64,000 bases of DNA from positions 1-64,000 of the forward strand of contig WFMF01000507.1 of the NCBI GenBank assembly GCA_011033025.1, written 5' to 3'. This document shows positions 35,699 through 45,971 of the stretch, piece by piece (position 1 is the stretch's first letter; each line of letters opens with the position of its first letter). This stretch comes from Beroe forskalii. Taxonomy: Eukaryota; Ctenophora; Nuda; Beroida; Beroidae. The notes beneath the pieces are model-generated. The model did no database searches. It saw only the letters and a program-made list of their open reading frames with translations, and was not told the origin of the DNA. A program made the translations under genes and the position numbers.

Positions 35699-36474
35699 AC
35701 CTGGGTTTGGGTGTGGGGTGGAAGGAGGTGTGAAGCAGATGCTGGAACTTTGCGGAAGGTGTAGGCAGAGATTGCTTTGAGCGCTCTGCATCCACAGGTT
35801 TAAAATAGTTGACAGGTTTAGAACATTTTTTAGTGGACGAGGGCGGTAAAATTGTAGACATATATTCGCGAAGAAATAGCTACAAAAATTCGTCATTCTT
35901 GGTTGGAAGCTTGCAACGTGAGAGCTGTCGATGACTTCCAAGCTAACTTCACGGTTCGTATCACGCTTAAGCTATATTTCTATTTTCAACAACAGTTTTA
36001 AAACTTCAGATTCAGACTATGATACGCTCGGCTAGTCTGAGCTCTAATTTAATAGTTTGATGGCTACTTTTCGATATAAAGATGTAGATGTAACCAGCCA
36101 TGTTTTTCGAGAGTCCAGATTGGAAGGTCTGAGAACTTGGTTTTCATCATATCTCTCTTTTCGAAAGACTTCAGGTCTTCCAAAAATCAATGATATAATG
36201 TATCTTCGCTCGGCGTACGCAAGTTTCAAGTTTCATTGCCGCAAGAGAAATAGAATCACATCATCGGTTGTTATAAAAACAAAACATTACCCTACACATG
36301 CAAATGATGTGCCCTAATTGGACGGGTGTATCTCGTCTGTGATTGGTTTAGAAGACTTGCATCCCTCTTCTGATTGGGTAATGGGTATATCGTTAATATC
36401 CGCTTCTGTCTGACTGGCCTGTGGGTTTTGTGCACTGTGTAAACTGTGCAAGTCATAAGTCCGCTTAACCCAAC

Positions 36475-36562
36475 TTCACTCCTGACTTCACCCCCCAAAC
36501 TCCCTCTGACTTCACCCCCAAACTCCCTCAGACTTCACCCCCCAAACTCCCTCAGACTCCCG
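36475..36562. repeat. ~24-bp minisatellite
   Basis: GACTTCACCCCCCAAACTCC with short spacers is repeated about 3.5 times. A 71-codon ORF across it is an artefact. Confidence 0.85.
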
Positions 36563-36945
36563 GAGCTTCAAATATTGTCCGGAATTCAAACTGCGAACTC
36601 TCAAACCCGGAATATACTGAATGCAGTTGATACAAGTCTATTAAACCTGCTAATTTGTTAAAAAGGCTTAAGTGTTATAGTGTCTAGTAGTGAAGTTGTA
36701 GCGTTGATAGTGTACTATAGCACTACAAGCTATGGAGGGTGCAGCTTATATTGGGTGTAGAAAAGTCTCGCCTCTTCACCCATTACATGCCAATAAAAGC
36801 GCAATTTAAGTCAGTCTAACTGCTTCCACTTCCTCTACTATACTTATTCCACGACACGTACTATTTGATTGGTTTGAACTGTCTCCTCGTGACTTCATAT
36901 GCCAGTATGGAGCTTGCTTTGGTACCAGCGCTCTGATATTTAGGG

Positions 36946-37018
36946 TTGTGGATGATGTCATTATTAGGGTTTAAGATGGGAAATCGATGACGTATTATGG
37001 TCTATGTTCCGCGCACCA
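36946..37018 (+). repeat. CRE-core dispersed repeat, copy 16
   Basis: Plus orientation; GATGATGTCATTATTAGGGT, AAATCGATGACGTATTATGG and the far end CCGCGCACC. Confidence 0.7.
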
Positions 37019-37157
37019 GGCATAGAAATAAATATTGTAGTATTAAACCGAACTAAAGTGTAAAGTTTGTGTTGTACAGAAGTGACACGTTTCAAGACCT
37101 AATTGCGATTTAATTAGTAGTTGAGTTGTGTGATTAGGAGTGGTGACACACGCGCTT

Positions 37158-37366
37158 AGTACATACATACATACATTCAGACATATTACATACATACTTA
37201 CACACATAAACATACAAATGACAAATATGGTTGCAACTTGAAAACGCTTTCTCAAAAACATTTTCCTAACTTTATACCCGTTAACTCAGTTCAAAAACAC
37301 GCACGCAGCAGAAATCTGCATACGTGTGTTTGTGAGTGTGTGTATGTTTGTAACTGCGTGTAAGTG
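37158..37366. repeat. CATA and GTGT simple repeats
   Basis: TACATACA runs at 37158-37212 and TGTGTGTTTG-type runs at 37322-37366. Confidence 0.7.
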
Positions 37367-38002
37367 TGTAAGGAAAAGGAGGTTGCTACTACACAGCATA
37401 TGGCATGTGTTATAATTAGGTGACAGCGACCAATGTCGCGATGTTATTATATTGTAAAGAACATATAAATATATACATAGCTAATAGCGCAGCTTATTAC
37501 GGAAGTCTCCGTTCTCTGAAAATCACGAAAAGATTCTTCAGTCTGAGTAGGTGTGTGTGTAGATAAGGGAGAGTCATCTTATTCTGGGCGTAGTATAGTT
37601 AGCAATAAACCGGAATCATAGAGACGTCAGATGAACTGTTTCCTACTTGATATTATAAACCCTGTTTCCTAGGATATTATAATTTAAGTGTAAAAACAAA
37701 ACTGCAGAAATACAGAATTATTTTTTTGTTTTTTTCGTTAAAAGTTACTGCATTTGATGATCGGTTTGAAAGTGTTAAATGAGTCGCAAAGTTTAAATTG
37801 TTGTAACCATAAAGATGATTAATTATGATTAATGTAATAAAATTATTCGTAACTCTAGACTTAAGTTAGAGCAGGAGCAAACACATTTAGAGGATTAATA
37901 AAATAATTTACTCTTATTACCGGAACACTTGCCTCGCAAATGAGAATCATTCCCTCAATCATTGTATCTGTAAAGTTGTTGTGCATGACCAATAGTTGGT
38001 TA

Positions 38003-38062
38003 TACGCCATCAATTCACCACGTTAACTTATGATAATGACATCATTCTCAACGCCTATCTTT
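38003..38062 (-). repeat. CRE-core dispersed repeat, copy 17
   Basis: Minus orientation; ACGCCATCAATTCACCACGT, then TATGATAATGACATCATT. Confidence 0.7.
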
Positions 38063-39338
38063 CTCAGAGGACCTCTGCAATACCTTACAGCTCATATAAT
38101 ATAATGTCAATCGTTGGGGTTTCACTGTAAATAAAAGTAATTACTGCTGCGAAGGATTGGATTTCAAATATTTGAATACCCTTGAGAATACGCAGGGGTA
38201 GGGTTAATAATAGTACATCAATGCAGGACCTTGCTGTACCGAAATCAGCGGTAAAACTTAGAAGTTTATTAGAATCGTGCGTCTAAACTCTAAATTTTAA
38301 TTATCCATTGCTGCTTAAAAGCTTAAAGATTCTGATAAAACTACCGCTAAGCATACGCCATACCCCATTAACTGATTCATAAAATAGGGTATATATGAAT
38401 TCTAATTTACTCTGTATCGGTAATTGTAAAGCCTTATCCCTTTCTACTATCCCTCCTTATGATATTATTTAATGAACTAAAGACTAGCAAATTATCGTCA
38501 TTACAGGATGGTTATACCGCTTTGAAATTATCTAAACGCCTTGTCCAAGTTAATCACTCCGAGATCTCGCTAAGGCTGGTTTCTTCCTGGCGTGACGGTG
38601 AATTAACTGTTTAGCTGGAAAGTTAGAATAGTAGAACAAAAATAGTGGAAATAAAATCAGCTGTGACATGGTGTGGCGTAGTTATCTAATTAGAGCTATT
38701 GCAATTTAGCAATTTGTTTAGAAATTTGAAACTAAGAAGAGTTGCTATTTTGTAAGTGGGTTTAGAGCATATAAGAATATATATTTCATTAATACCTATA
38801 ATTATTTAGGTTTAAGTCAGTTGTGTATGTGTATGCTGCAGTAGCATTCAACGTTTTGAATGATAGGAATTTATTTCAAGCAACTATGAAAGTTTTCAAG
38901 TTGTTGACACCAGCGCTAATGGCATGCACCAACATGCATCTAGTAACCTAATCCTTGAGCTATGGAACAATTAACCTTTTAAAAGGGATGTTGATTCAAC
39001 TGAATCCGGAAGTTTTCTAAGCTCGACGCTTGCTTGATGACGCTTGTGTCAATCGTTGCCCCATTGTGACAGTTTAATGTGTGATCTTTCTACTTACAGT
39101 AACGCGCGGTACAATTTGTCTGTATTTTAGTACTTGCTTTGCGCGCGCAAACTGACCATGCGCGCGCGTCGCAACCTCAACCACATGTGAACCAGCCTGA
39201 TGCATTCCAGATGAAACAATGGAAGATTCCTGGACAAATTAATGTGTTGAGACATAAAATTTATTTCAAAATGAGCAAGAGCTACTATTTCTCATTACAT
39301 CAGCTTATTCTTACAGATCTTAACCGGTGATTTTTCAG

Positions 39339-39503
39339 GTATTTCAGTTTCGTCCGTCGAGATATCGCTGCGAGGGGAGAATGTTTACTTCGTCAACTAT
39401 CATAGCATGCAGTACTTCCTCTTCATTCCTGACAAGGAGGCTACGATAACGTGCACTATCAGTGGCACTTCTACAGTGCCTGATATCATGTTTAAGAAGG
39501 AGG
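39339..39503 (+). CDS. Ig/FN3 gene exon 2: start of Ig1
   Basis: Acceptor TTTTTCAG. It encodes SVEISLRGENVYFVNYHS and the first Ig cysteine in ATITCTISG, ending FKKEG at TTAAT. The canonical donor G|GTTAAT leaves phase 1, which the next exon does not accept (see findings). Confidence 0.75.
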
Positions 39504-42500
39504 GTTAATAGAACCAGTTTTCGAAAATAGTTCAGTTATTAATCGTGCCCTCTAGCTTGATATCGCTGCTACTTGCTTCCTGATTCACCGCAAAGTTACA
39601 ATTTGCGGACCTATTTTAACGTGAACCTTTCAAATCCAGGAGGGCCAGGATCTGAATACGATCCTACCAGAGTCTCTGTACTCTATAGTAACAGAAACAT
39701 CGCAAGATGGCCAGTCACACAGTCTCAAACTCCAGATAGACTCAAGTAAGTAACATTCCTGCATGAAACATTTCCAAACACAACCAAATATTTTATATCC
39801 AACCATCGCTGTGCTTGTTCGGTTGATTCTATGGTATGATCAACACGTTGCGCATGAATTATAGGCATGTCCTCATTATCAAGCTTTAAAATGGTTAATT
39901 TATGACGTTTACATGGCCATAATTCATGCCCAGCGTGTAGTAAATCTTAACGTACCCTTTTTTTAATCCTATTCCTTGATTCTCTAATTCCCTGTGAGTG
40001 TGAGTGTGAGAAATGTGGAAGTGAGTGTGTTAATCACAGCATTTCTTGTGGAGTGATTACCACAACGATTAGCTGCTGTTGTCATGACAACACCTGTTGT
40101 TGTTACCACGGCGTTTGTTGTCAAGGTACCAGCATTTGTTGTCAGGGCAACAGTACGTGCAGCACGCGTGATTTTTTCCAAAATAACCAGCTGTTTGACA
40201 TGATTTTCAATAAAAAGCTGAATTCACATTTTCAAGGAAATTTACCAAGCTTTCTTTCAACTTTTCAATCGGCAGTGATTGGCCGATTAAATTTGCTGAC
40301 AAATTTAACAGACAATATTCATATTTTTGGGAAATTGAAGATTTTTCGACATTCAAAAACAGAAGACAGCTACAGTTCCAGCTTGGCAACCGGATAAAAC
40401 TTCTTGCACACAATTGCTTTCCAAACTGCTACCTAGCGGCTTTTCTTTCTGGCAGTCCCCCTGGCCTTGACCATCTGTTACCATGGAAATTGTCCATAAC
40501 AGACATTAAAACTTTTGAGATGTTTGATATCAATGCTGGAATCTGGAAGAAAACATAATACATCGGTGCATTTGATTATTTGCCATTGGATTGCAAAGCA
40601 TTTGAGTATTTGTTGCAAAGTTAAAATCACGGAATTCTAGAAACCACTGTCCACTATCTAAAAGCATTCCTGAAAGCAATATTGACTGTTTGCATCAGGG
40701 ATTAAGAAGCACGTATATTCTCAAAAGCTCATTACTCTACTATCGTCTTTCTTCAGCATTCCAGCATACCTCATATCATTCTATCCCTACCCTTTTCTCA
40801 ATCGATTCGCCCTGAATTTAAACTTCATGACCTTTTCCAACCGACAATAATAAACTTTAAACGGCATCATAGAATAACCCATGCTCTTGAACCGCACTTC
40901 TAGCTGCCACCACGGCTCCCCAGGGCTTGCTCTTCCCCCCTCTTGCCTCCCCAGCAGTTGTGTGCAAGGAAGTGTGTGTATGACTGCAGGAGTAGCAAGG
41001 CAACCCGTCCCTAACCGTCTTTTAACCGTCTAGTGTACACAGGTGGGTATACCGAGATATCAGGAGACTGGACGTGCGAGGCTGGGGTTAGTGGCGAGAC
41101 GCTACAGAAACCGTTCAAGACTCTTTTTGCTGGTAAGAGGATATATTCCCTTTTATTTTCTGTTCTATCCCCTCTAATAGTTTGCTCATTTACTCAAGTT
41201 CAGTCACAGATTGTCATTGGATATATTCACCACCATAACCCACACAGAACCACAAATTTACCCACTCCCACCTCAGATTTACCCACGTTTTCCCCTCAGA
41301 TTTACCCACTTTCCTTTAGATTTACCCACGTTTCCCCCTCAGATTTGCCCACCTTGGAATTCCAGCCGCCTCTCAAAGACGGTGTTGCCCGGTACGGTAC
41401 CACCATCACTGTAACCTGCAACTGTGGGTCTCTGGAAGAGTTCCAGGATAAGCTGGGATGGGCCTGGTACATGGACGATGCTACCCCTGTCTCTCACAAA
41501 ATACAGTGAGTTGTGGGATGTGATTGAGATTTGTTATGTCACCAGGTCGTGGCATTATTTAAAAAAGGTGTTTTTTCCCTACCTTCAAGTTGGGGAAACA
41601 CATATTTATCGTCCAGAATATTGTCGTGCTAATTCAAAAAATTAAATCTTAAATCACATAACCAAATGATGGAGGCCCCCTATTCTGCTCGGTTTTAAAA
41701 CAGTGCATTTTCCCTCAGATTCGAAGGTCCCCGCGCTGACCAAGGCCCCTCCAGAAAGCTCATTAACGCTAACGTGGACTTCCTGGATTCAGCGCATTAC
41801 AAATGTACCTGCATCGTCAACAGCATCCAGATATCCAGCGAGGCTGCGTACATTGAAGTCATGAGTAAGTGAGGGGTGCACTGAGCAGTTTATCACCCTG
41901 AGAAATGCAAACGACGCTGATTTCTCGACAGTATGTCCACACATTTCCCCCTGCTTTAGCGCTCGAAAACCTTACATAATGTATCATCATCCATATTTTA
42001 CCACATTGTGACGATGCATTTCTTCAGAGCCCCCTGGTACCCCGAAGGACTTGTCTCTCTTCGAGGACCCTACCATGGATACCTTGGTTGTGCAGTGGGC
42101 CAAAGCGGATAGGATGGGCACCGTTACTGGATATCAGGTAGGACGCAAAGAAACTTAGATGAAATTTCATGAAATATTGGTTCCAGATGGTGGTTTAAAG
42201 GCTATCTGACTGCATCCCCATCGCTCAAATCATCTCAGAAATCGAAATTATTTTGACAGAAGTCCTCAAGTGCCCTTCTCTCCAACATACATTTACCCCC
42301 TCCTATCCTCAGATCTCGTACGCTGAGAAGACAGAAGCCCAAGACAAGCCCTACAGAGAAATAAAGGTGGATAACGGCACCGTGACGCACCACGCCCTCA
42401 CACAGCTGGAGTCCAGTACTACGTACAATGTGAAGGTGGCGGCGTTCAATAACGCCGGGGTGGGCATGTACAGTGCTGTTCACAGCTTCACTACCTCACA

Positions 42501-43830
42501 ACCAAGTGGTGAGTGTCAGGGTTAAGGTCATAATGCTCTCAATGGGTAATATCTGATCATACCCGGGAGCTCTTAGCCAACTTTCTCCGATGTGATGCGT
42601 GACTACCACAATCCGTCGAACATTCCAACATAACAAATAGAATCCTCGTTAAGAGCCGTGCAGTGCCCTCCCACGGTTCGTGCGTCACCTGCACAGCTCT
42701 CTAAGTGAGATGATGTTGAGTAACTTAGTAACATTCTCCTCCTCCAGAGTCTCCCCCAGTGATAATCCCTCCCGTCTCCTACGAGTTGGACAGTGCAGGA
42801 CGGTACGTTGTGGACGTGGGCGAGGACGTGGACATCAGCCTCCCGTGCAAGGTTAGAATGCTATTTCTTGAGATCCATCCAGAGCTAGAATTACATTTCA
42901 GATTCATTATGAGGAACTAGAAATTGAAATTAACTTCTAATGACTTTGATAATTGAATTTGATAATGCCTGCCTTAGTTGTTTTTGAGTGTTATGAAAAT
43001 TCATCTTTTCAATATATTGAAAAGATGAATTTTCATAACACTCAAAAGCAACAAATATATAAGCCATTTCCGTCCAGATCAAATCAAACCCTACATCCTC
43101 CATCGAGTGGTCTTTAAACGGAAAAGAGATACCCGCCCAAGATCCGACAGTTCTTGCTCCTGGGAACTTCGCTTTGAGCGCATCCTACGTCTCCAAAGAA
43201 TTCATTTACGTGAGTTGGATACGTATTCCTATTATTGTGTGAGCTCTCACGCTTACATTTTACAATCATGTGCAAAAGCGTTTTTCCTGATATGACTCTT
43301 AAGTCTTATCTCGTTTTCTTGCAGATGGACATAGTAGAAGTTTAGTTTTAAATTTTTTTAGCCCATTCTCCTTTTCCAGGAAATGAACCTGACCATACAA
43401 AAGAGTCAGGGCAAGAATGAGGGACTGTATACTTGTCTTGCTACGAATATCAAAGGCAGAGCCTCCCAGACGTTCTTTCTCAAGGTAAGATGCCCCACCC
43501 CCATAAGATACGTAGGATTCATCTTTCTGATTTTCTGGGTTATCTTAGTTGCGGGCATCGAGCAACGATTTGCTTCAAATCCAGTTCAAAAGAACGCAAT
43601 CGATGGAATTCAAAGCATTCCACGTACTTAACTTGCACTTTATTAGGGTTGATAAAAGTCACTTTGTTCTCCAATGACTTTCACCAATTTGTCCCTTCCT
43701 CAAGGTCAATATAAACGACAAACAGACAGACGGAAAGGACAGCAGTTCCTCAGCAGCTGTCCTCGGCTTCGGCTCACTCCACATTACCCTCTTGTTATTA
43801 ACAATTTTCAGAACTATTGCCTTCTCATGA
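39339..43830 (+). CDS. GPI-anchored Ig-Ig-FN3-Ig cell-surface protein (exons 2-12)
   Basis: Eleven exons here join the signal exon at 14496 into about 495 codons: 39339-39503, 39640-39745, 41043-41132, 41343-41505, 41719-41864, 42028-42137, 42313-42508, 42748-42851, 43078-43209, 43380-43484 and 43705-43830. Phases fit at every junction except exon 2/3. Domain order is signal peptide; Ig1 (about 35-130, cysteines in ATITCTISG and DWTCEAG); Ig2 (about 140-235, cysteines in TVTCNCGS and YKCTCIV, an extra cysteine pair possible); FN3 (about 238-340, with TTYNVKVAAFNNAG); Ig3 (about 345-454, ISLPCK and GLYTCLAT); and a tail ending in KDSSSSAAVLGFGS plus a hydrophobic run to the stop. That tail is a GPI-attachment signal with no cytoplasmic part. 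The make-up recalls contactin/IgLON/klingon-type adhesion molecules, but the domain order matches none I know. The likely role is adhesion or recognition at the outer membrane face. Confidence 0.85.
39640..39745 (+). CDS. Ig/FN3 gene exon 3: middle of Ig1
   Basis: It follows CCAG and encodes EGQDLNTILPESLYSIVTE, then SQDGQSHSLKLQIDS, the E-to-F strand region of an Ig fold. Donor A|GTAAGT, phase 1. Confidence 0.75.
39866..39930 (+). repeat. CRE-core dispersed repeat, copy 18 (inside intron 3)
   Basis: Plus orientation; GTCCTCATTATCAAGCTTTA, AAAATGGTTAATTTATGACG and TTTACATGG. It is flanked by GCATGAATTATA and its inverted partner near 39918. Confidence 0.6.
40078..40091. promoter_or_regulatory. 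X-box-like palindrome
   Basis: GTTGTCATGACAAC, identical to the site at 32072. It is followed by degenerate GTTGTT and GTTACC/GTTGTCA words to 40150. RFX-family binding is only inferred. Confidence 0.3.
41043..41132 (+). CDS. Ig/FN3 gene exon 4: end of Ig1
   Basis: It encodes GYTEISGDWTCEAGVSGETL, with the second Ig1 cysteine. A second acceptor 9 nt upstream (TAG before 41034) is in the same phase and would add MYT-type residues. Donor G|GTAAGA, phase 1. Confidence 0.75.
41256..41352 (+). repeat. Tandemly repeated 3' splice site, five copies
   Basis: ATTTACCCAC-type words start at 41256, 41277, 41300, 41320 and 41343 (ATTTGCCCAC). The last four are each preceded by a pyrimidine tract and CTCAG or TTTAG. 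Only the last is the exon start. The acceptor before 41277 is in the same frame. Confidence 0.9.
41343..41505 (+). CDS. Ig/FN3 gene exon 5: first half of Ig2
   Basis: It encodes LPTLEFQPPLKDGVARYG, TVTCNCGSLEE and LGWAWYMDDATPV, the B-C-C' strands with the conserved tryptophan. Donor CA|GTGAGT, phase 2. Confidence 0.85.
41719..41864 (+). CDS. Ig/FN3 gene exon 6: second half of Ig2
   Basis: It encodes FEGPRADQGPSRKLINANVD, then FLDSAHYKCTCIVNSIQISS, with the DxAxYxC motif of strand F. Phase 1 donor. Confidence 0.85.
42028..42137 (+). CDS. Ig/FN3 gene exon 7: first half of FN3
   Basis: It encodes PPGTPKDLSLFEDPTMDTLV, then VQWAKADRMGTVTGYQ, the proline entry and core tryptophan of an FN3 domain. 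Phase 0 donor GTAGGA. Confidence 0.85.
42313..42508 (+). CDS. Ig/FN3 gene exon 8: second half of FN3
   Basis: It encodes ISYAEKTEAQDKPYREIKVD, then LESSTTYNVKVAAFNNAGVG, with the L...TxY.V.V.A.N..G signature. Phase 1 donor. Confidence 0.9.
42748..42851 (+). CDS. Ig/FN3 gene exon 9: start of Ig3
   Basis: It encodes ESPPVIIPPVSYELDSAG, then VVDVGEDVDISLPCK, with the first Ig3 cysteine. Phase 0 donor GTTAGA. Confidence 0.85.
42982..43047. repeat. Perfect 66-nt palindrome in intron 9
   Basis: TTTTGAGTGTTATGAAAATT at 42982 is mirrored exactly to 43047 with no spacer (centre AATA/TATT). With one mismatch the arms extend to 42977 and 43052. Confidence 0.97.
43078..43209 (+). CDS. Ig/FN3 gene exon 10: middle of Ig3
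   Basis: 44 codons: IKSNPTSSIEWSLNGKEIPA with the core tryptophan, then FALSASYVSKEFIY. Phase 0 at both ends. It begins 31 nt after the perfect palindrome. Confidence 0.85.
43380..43484 (+). CDS. Ig/FN3 gene exon 11: end of Ig3
   Basis: 35 codons: EMNLTIQKSQGKNEGLYTCL, then ATNIKGRASQTFFLK, with the GxYxC motif and the ATN.KG of I-set Ig domains. Confidence 0.9.
43705..43830 (+). CDS. Ig/FN3 gene exon 12: GPI-attachment tail and stop
   Basis: VNINDKQTDGKDSSSSAAV is a hydrophilic stalk with small residues suited to GPI transfer. It is followed by a hydrophobic tail (ITLLLLTIFRTIAFS) and TGA. No cytoplasmic basic segment follows, so GPI is favoured over a transmembrane helix. The acceptor TCAAG is slightly unusual (A before AG). 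Confidence 0.75.
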   Translation, partial: VNINDKQTDGKDSSSSAAVLGFGSLHITLLLLTIFRTIAFS

Positions 43831-44590
43831 TCGGCCACACTGCTTCGCTGTACGTTGCGTGTATTTTAGTATAAAATCCCTGGTCGCGAGACGGGTTTCT
43901 ATAGATGGTCAGATACATTATTATATAGCACAGTGATCCCGGCCACAGTGGTGATCCCGGGCTCGGGTCGCCATCCCCGGATCCCAATCTATCCCTATGT
44001 CGGTGTCCTATGGGGTGAGGAACAGATCCCGAGTCAAATCAGTGAGCTGATTATACCTCTGTGGGGTTTCTAAGATCGCGAAACGCATAATGCTGTCGGG
44101 ATCCCGGAACAATTATGATCCCGGTTAATTCCCTAAATAATCCACTGGGTTTTCATTTGAAAATGCCAGTATCGCCCGGAGACAAGTGTTCCTCTCCCAA
44201 CTACTGGCCCCACTTTTTGTCAGATTTGTGTGTAAATATTTGTGAGAACTATAATAGATGTGAGAACTTTGACACTCAAAGCACATTTTCGTGTTTTAGT
44301 TTTATTGAATTAAATATATGGTGATGTTTTTCTGGTGGAGTCAAAGTATGTTATGAATAGTAATTTATTGTTGTGCAAATTTTTTGAGATTTTGCCAATT
44401 TTTGTGATAAGAATTTTCGCAAAGATTTCGGATAAAAGAATGAAAATTATAGGTTCAGATTTTGAGTTCGAAATTAATCTCCACTTCTGATTTAGATGAC
44501 TATCATGCTGGAACTAAAGGCTGTAAACATTAACAGAAGTCGTCGAAAAATGATTATGTATTAATATAATAAAGATATGACTTAAATAGC
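43831..44590 (+). other. Probable 3' UTR and downstream sequence of the Ig/FN3 gene
   Basis: It includes a GATCCCGG-rich patch (43927-44125) with the near-duplicated words CACAGTGATCCCGGCC and GTGGTGATCCCGGG. Confidence 0.4.
44568..44573 (+). terminator. Candidate polyadenylation signal AATAAA
   Basis: AATAAA lies 738 nt after the stop codon of the Ig/FN3 gene and is followed by T-rich sequence (TCTTTAGTCTTTATTG). Other AATAAA occur further right (near 45330). Confidence 0.35.
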
Positions 44591-45971
44591 ATGATGTCTC
44601 TTTAGTCTTTATTGATATTTTACAAAGCTGAAAATAATATATGATTTGCAATTTTTATGTTTTTATGATTTTACGATTTGGGATACATTGCACGAGTCTT
44701 TCAAGCTTTACACGTTTAAATCTGTCACGTTTCCATATAGAGAACGCCATGTTAAGCAACATACTAAGCCCTCTCAGACATTTCATTTCATATTCCGTTA
44801 CTCGGAGGCGCCTTCGCATTATTATTATTTTAAAGATGTATTTATTTTCTTCTGACCGAAAAAACGAACGGCGCCTGTTCATTCGATGGGCTTTCGAAAT
44901 TAGAAACTTGTAATAAAAGCCATCACTTCTTTTACGAACTGATATTTTCTATAGACTAAAACTAAAAGTAATTATAATATTTTTTGATTTTCTTGAATAA
45001 ATCGATAATAAACCGCACTTTTTGAAGCAATTGTTGTTTATAAATTATAACAAAAATTCGCCAATTGGCCCCTCGTCTTCTATTGATATCATTTTCATTA
45101 ATAGTGGTTGAAATGTTAACTGCTGGAAAAGCAGTTGTTTCCATGTGCGGCTGCAACTGCAAGGTCATGATTATGTATTATAGTTTATGCTATTTTGTAG
45201 ATCGATTATCGTGTTATCTGTTGGTTTTTATTTGATATCAAAATTTTATATATTTTGATGTGTAGCTTCTGGGTGGTTTATAAATGTAATTTTATCATGT
45301 TTGAAAGTTTTTACCTGATAAAATATGAATAAAAAGTTAGCGGAAAAAATGATGTATAATAAAGAGATGCTTGAATTTTACTGAATATTTATTGACATAT
45401 GTTGAAACTCCCTGAAGCTGCCCATTTTATGTTGCCATAATATGTGTATATTGTGTGTTGGTAAATTATTAAACTTGCCCCCTCAATGATTAGATAACAT
45501 GAAGTTCACTGGTGACAAGTTAGTCGTCTGGAGCTTCATTCATAAGTGAATGCTGATGATCTCGCTGATTGTTTTCTGAAGATTTGAAAGATTCATGAAG
45601 GTATTTTGGTTTTTGAATAAGTGAGATAAATATATATTTTTCGGGTGAGAAATATTAGTCACAAGATTATTATTTTGAAATTAAAACTTCTTTTAAAAAT
45701 GTTCCTTACCCAGGAGTGAAGTGAGCGGAGGGGCTATAGGAAAATATGCTGTTTCCATATTGTGCCGAGAGAGCGAATAAGAATCAGTTGAACTGATTGT
45801 TATTTAATTTTTACTGCCAAATTTTGATTAAAATTAAAATGAAACAGTGAAATTCAAGTGAATTCAATTATATTTTATTGAAGGTTATGTTTTCCCTTAA
45901 ATGGAAGTCGTTACATTTTGTCAAAAAATTAATCGAAACAAGTCATCGCAGTCAACTGTAGGGAATGTTTT
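44591..45971. other. Intergenic AT-rich DNA
   Basis: Only short ORFs on both strands, without domain content. Upstream exons of the PH-domain gene might lie here, but I could not identify one. Confidence 0.4.

Larger units (their letters stand above)
14542..39338 (+). other. Presumed first intron of the Ig/FN3 gene (non-coding, repeat- and motif-rich)
   Basis: This is 24.8 kb without any exon that I can support. It holds 17 copies of the CRE-core repeat, the clusters of CACGTG boxes, the GGGACA element and small duplications, listed separately. If the exon at 14496 belongs to another gene, this interval is intergenic instead. Confidence 0.5.
39746..41042 (+). other. Ig/FN3 gene intron 3
   Basis: The interval holds the CRE-core copy 18 and the X-box-like palindrome. 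ORFs at 39984-40413 on both strands have no domain content. Confidence 0.5.

Noticed and set aside
36044..36317. Overlapping 61- and 86-codon ORFs on opposite strands
   Set aside because: No splice context. Partly caused by a short inverted repeat (GGAAGGTCT/AGGTCTTCC).
41033..41509. Single 158-codon coding exon
   Set aside because: It is exon 4 + a stop-free intron + exon 5. The middle portion is translated pyrimidine tract. Kept as a possible retained-intron isoform only.
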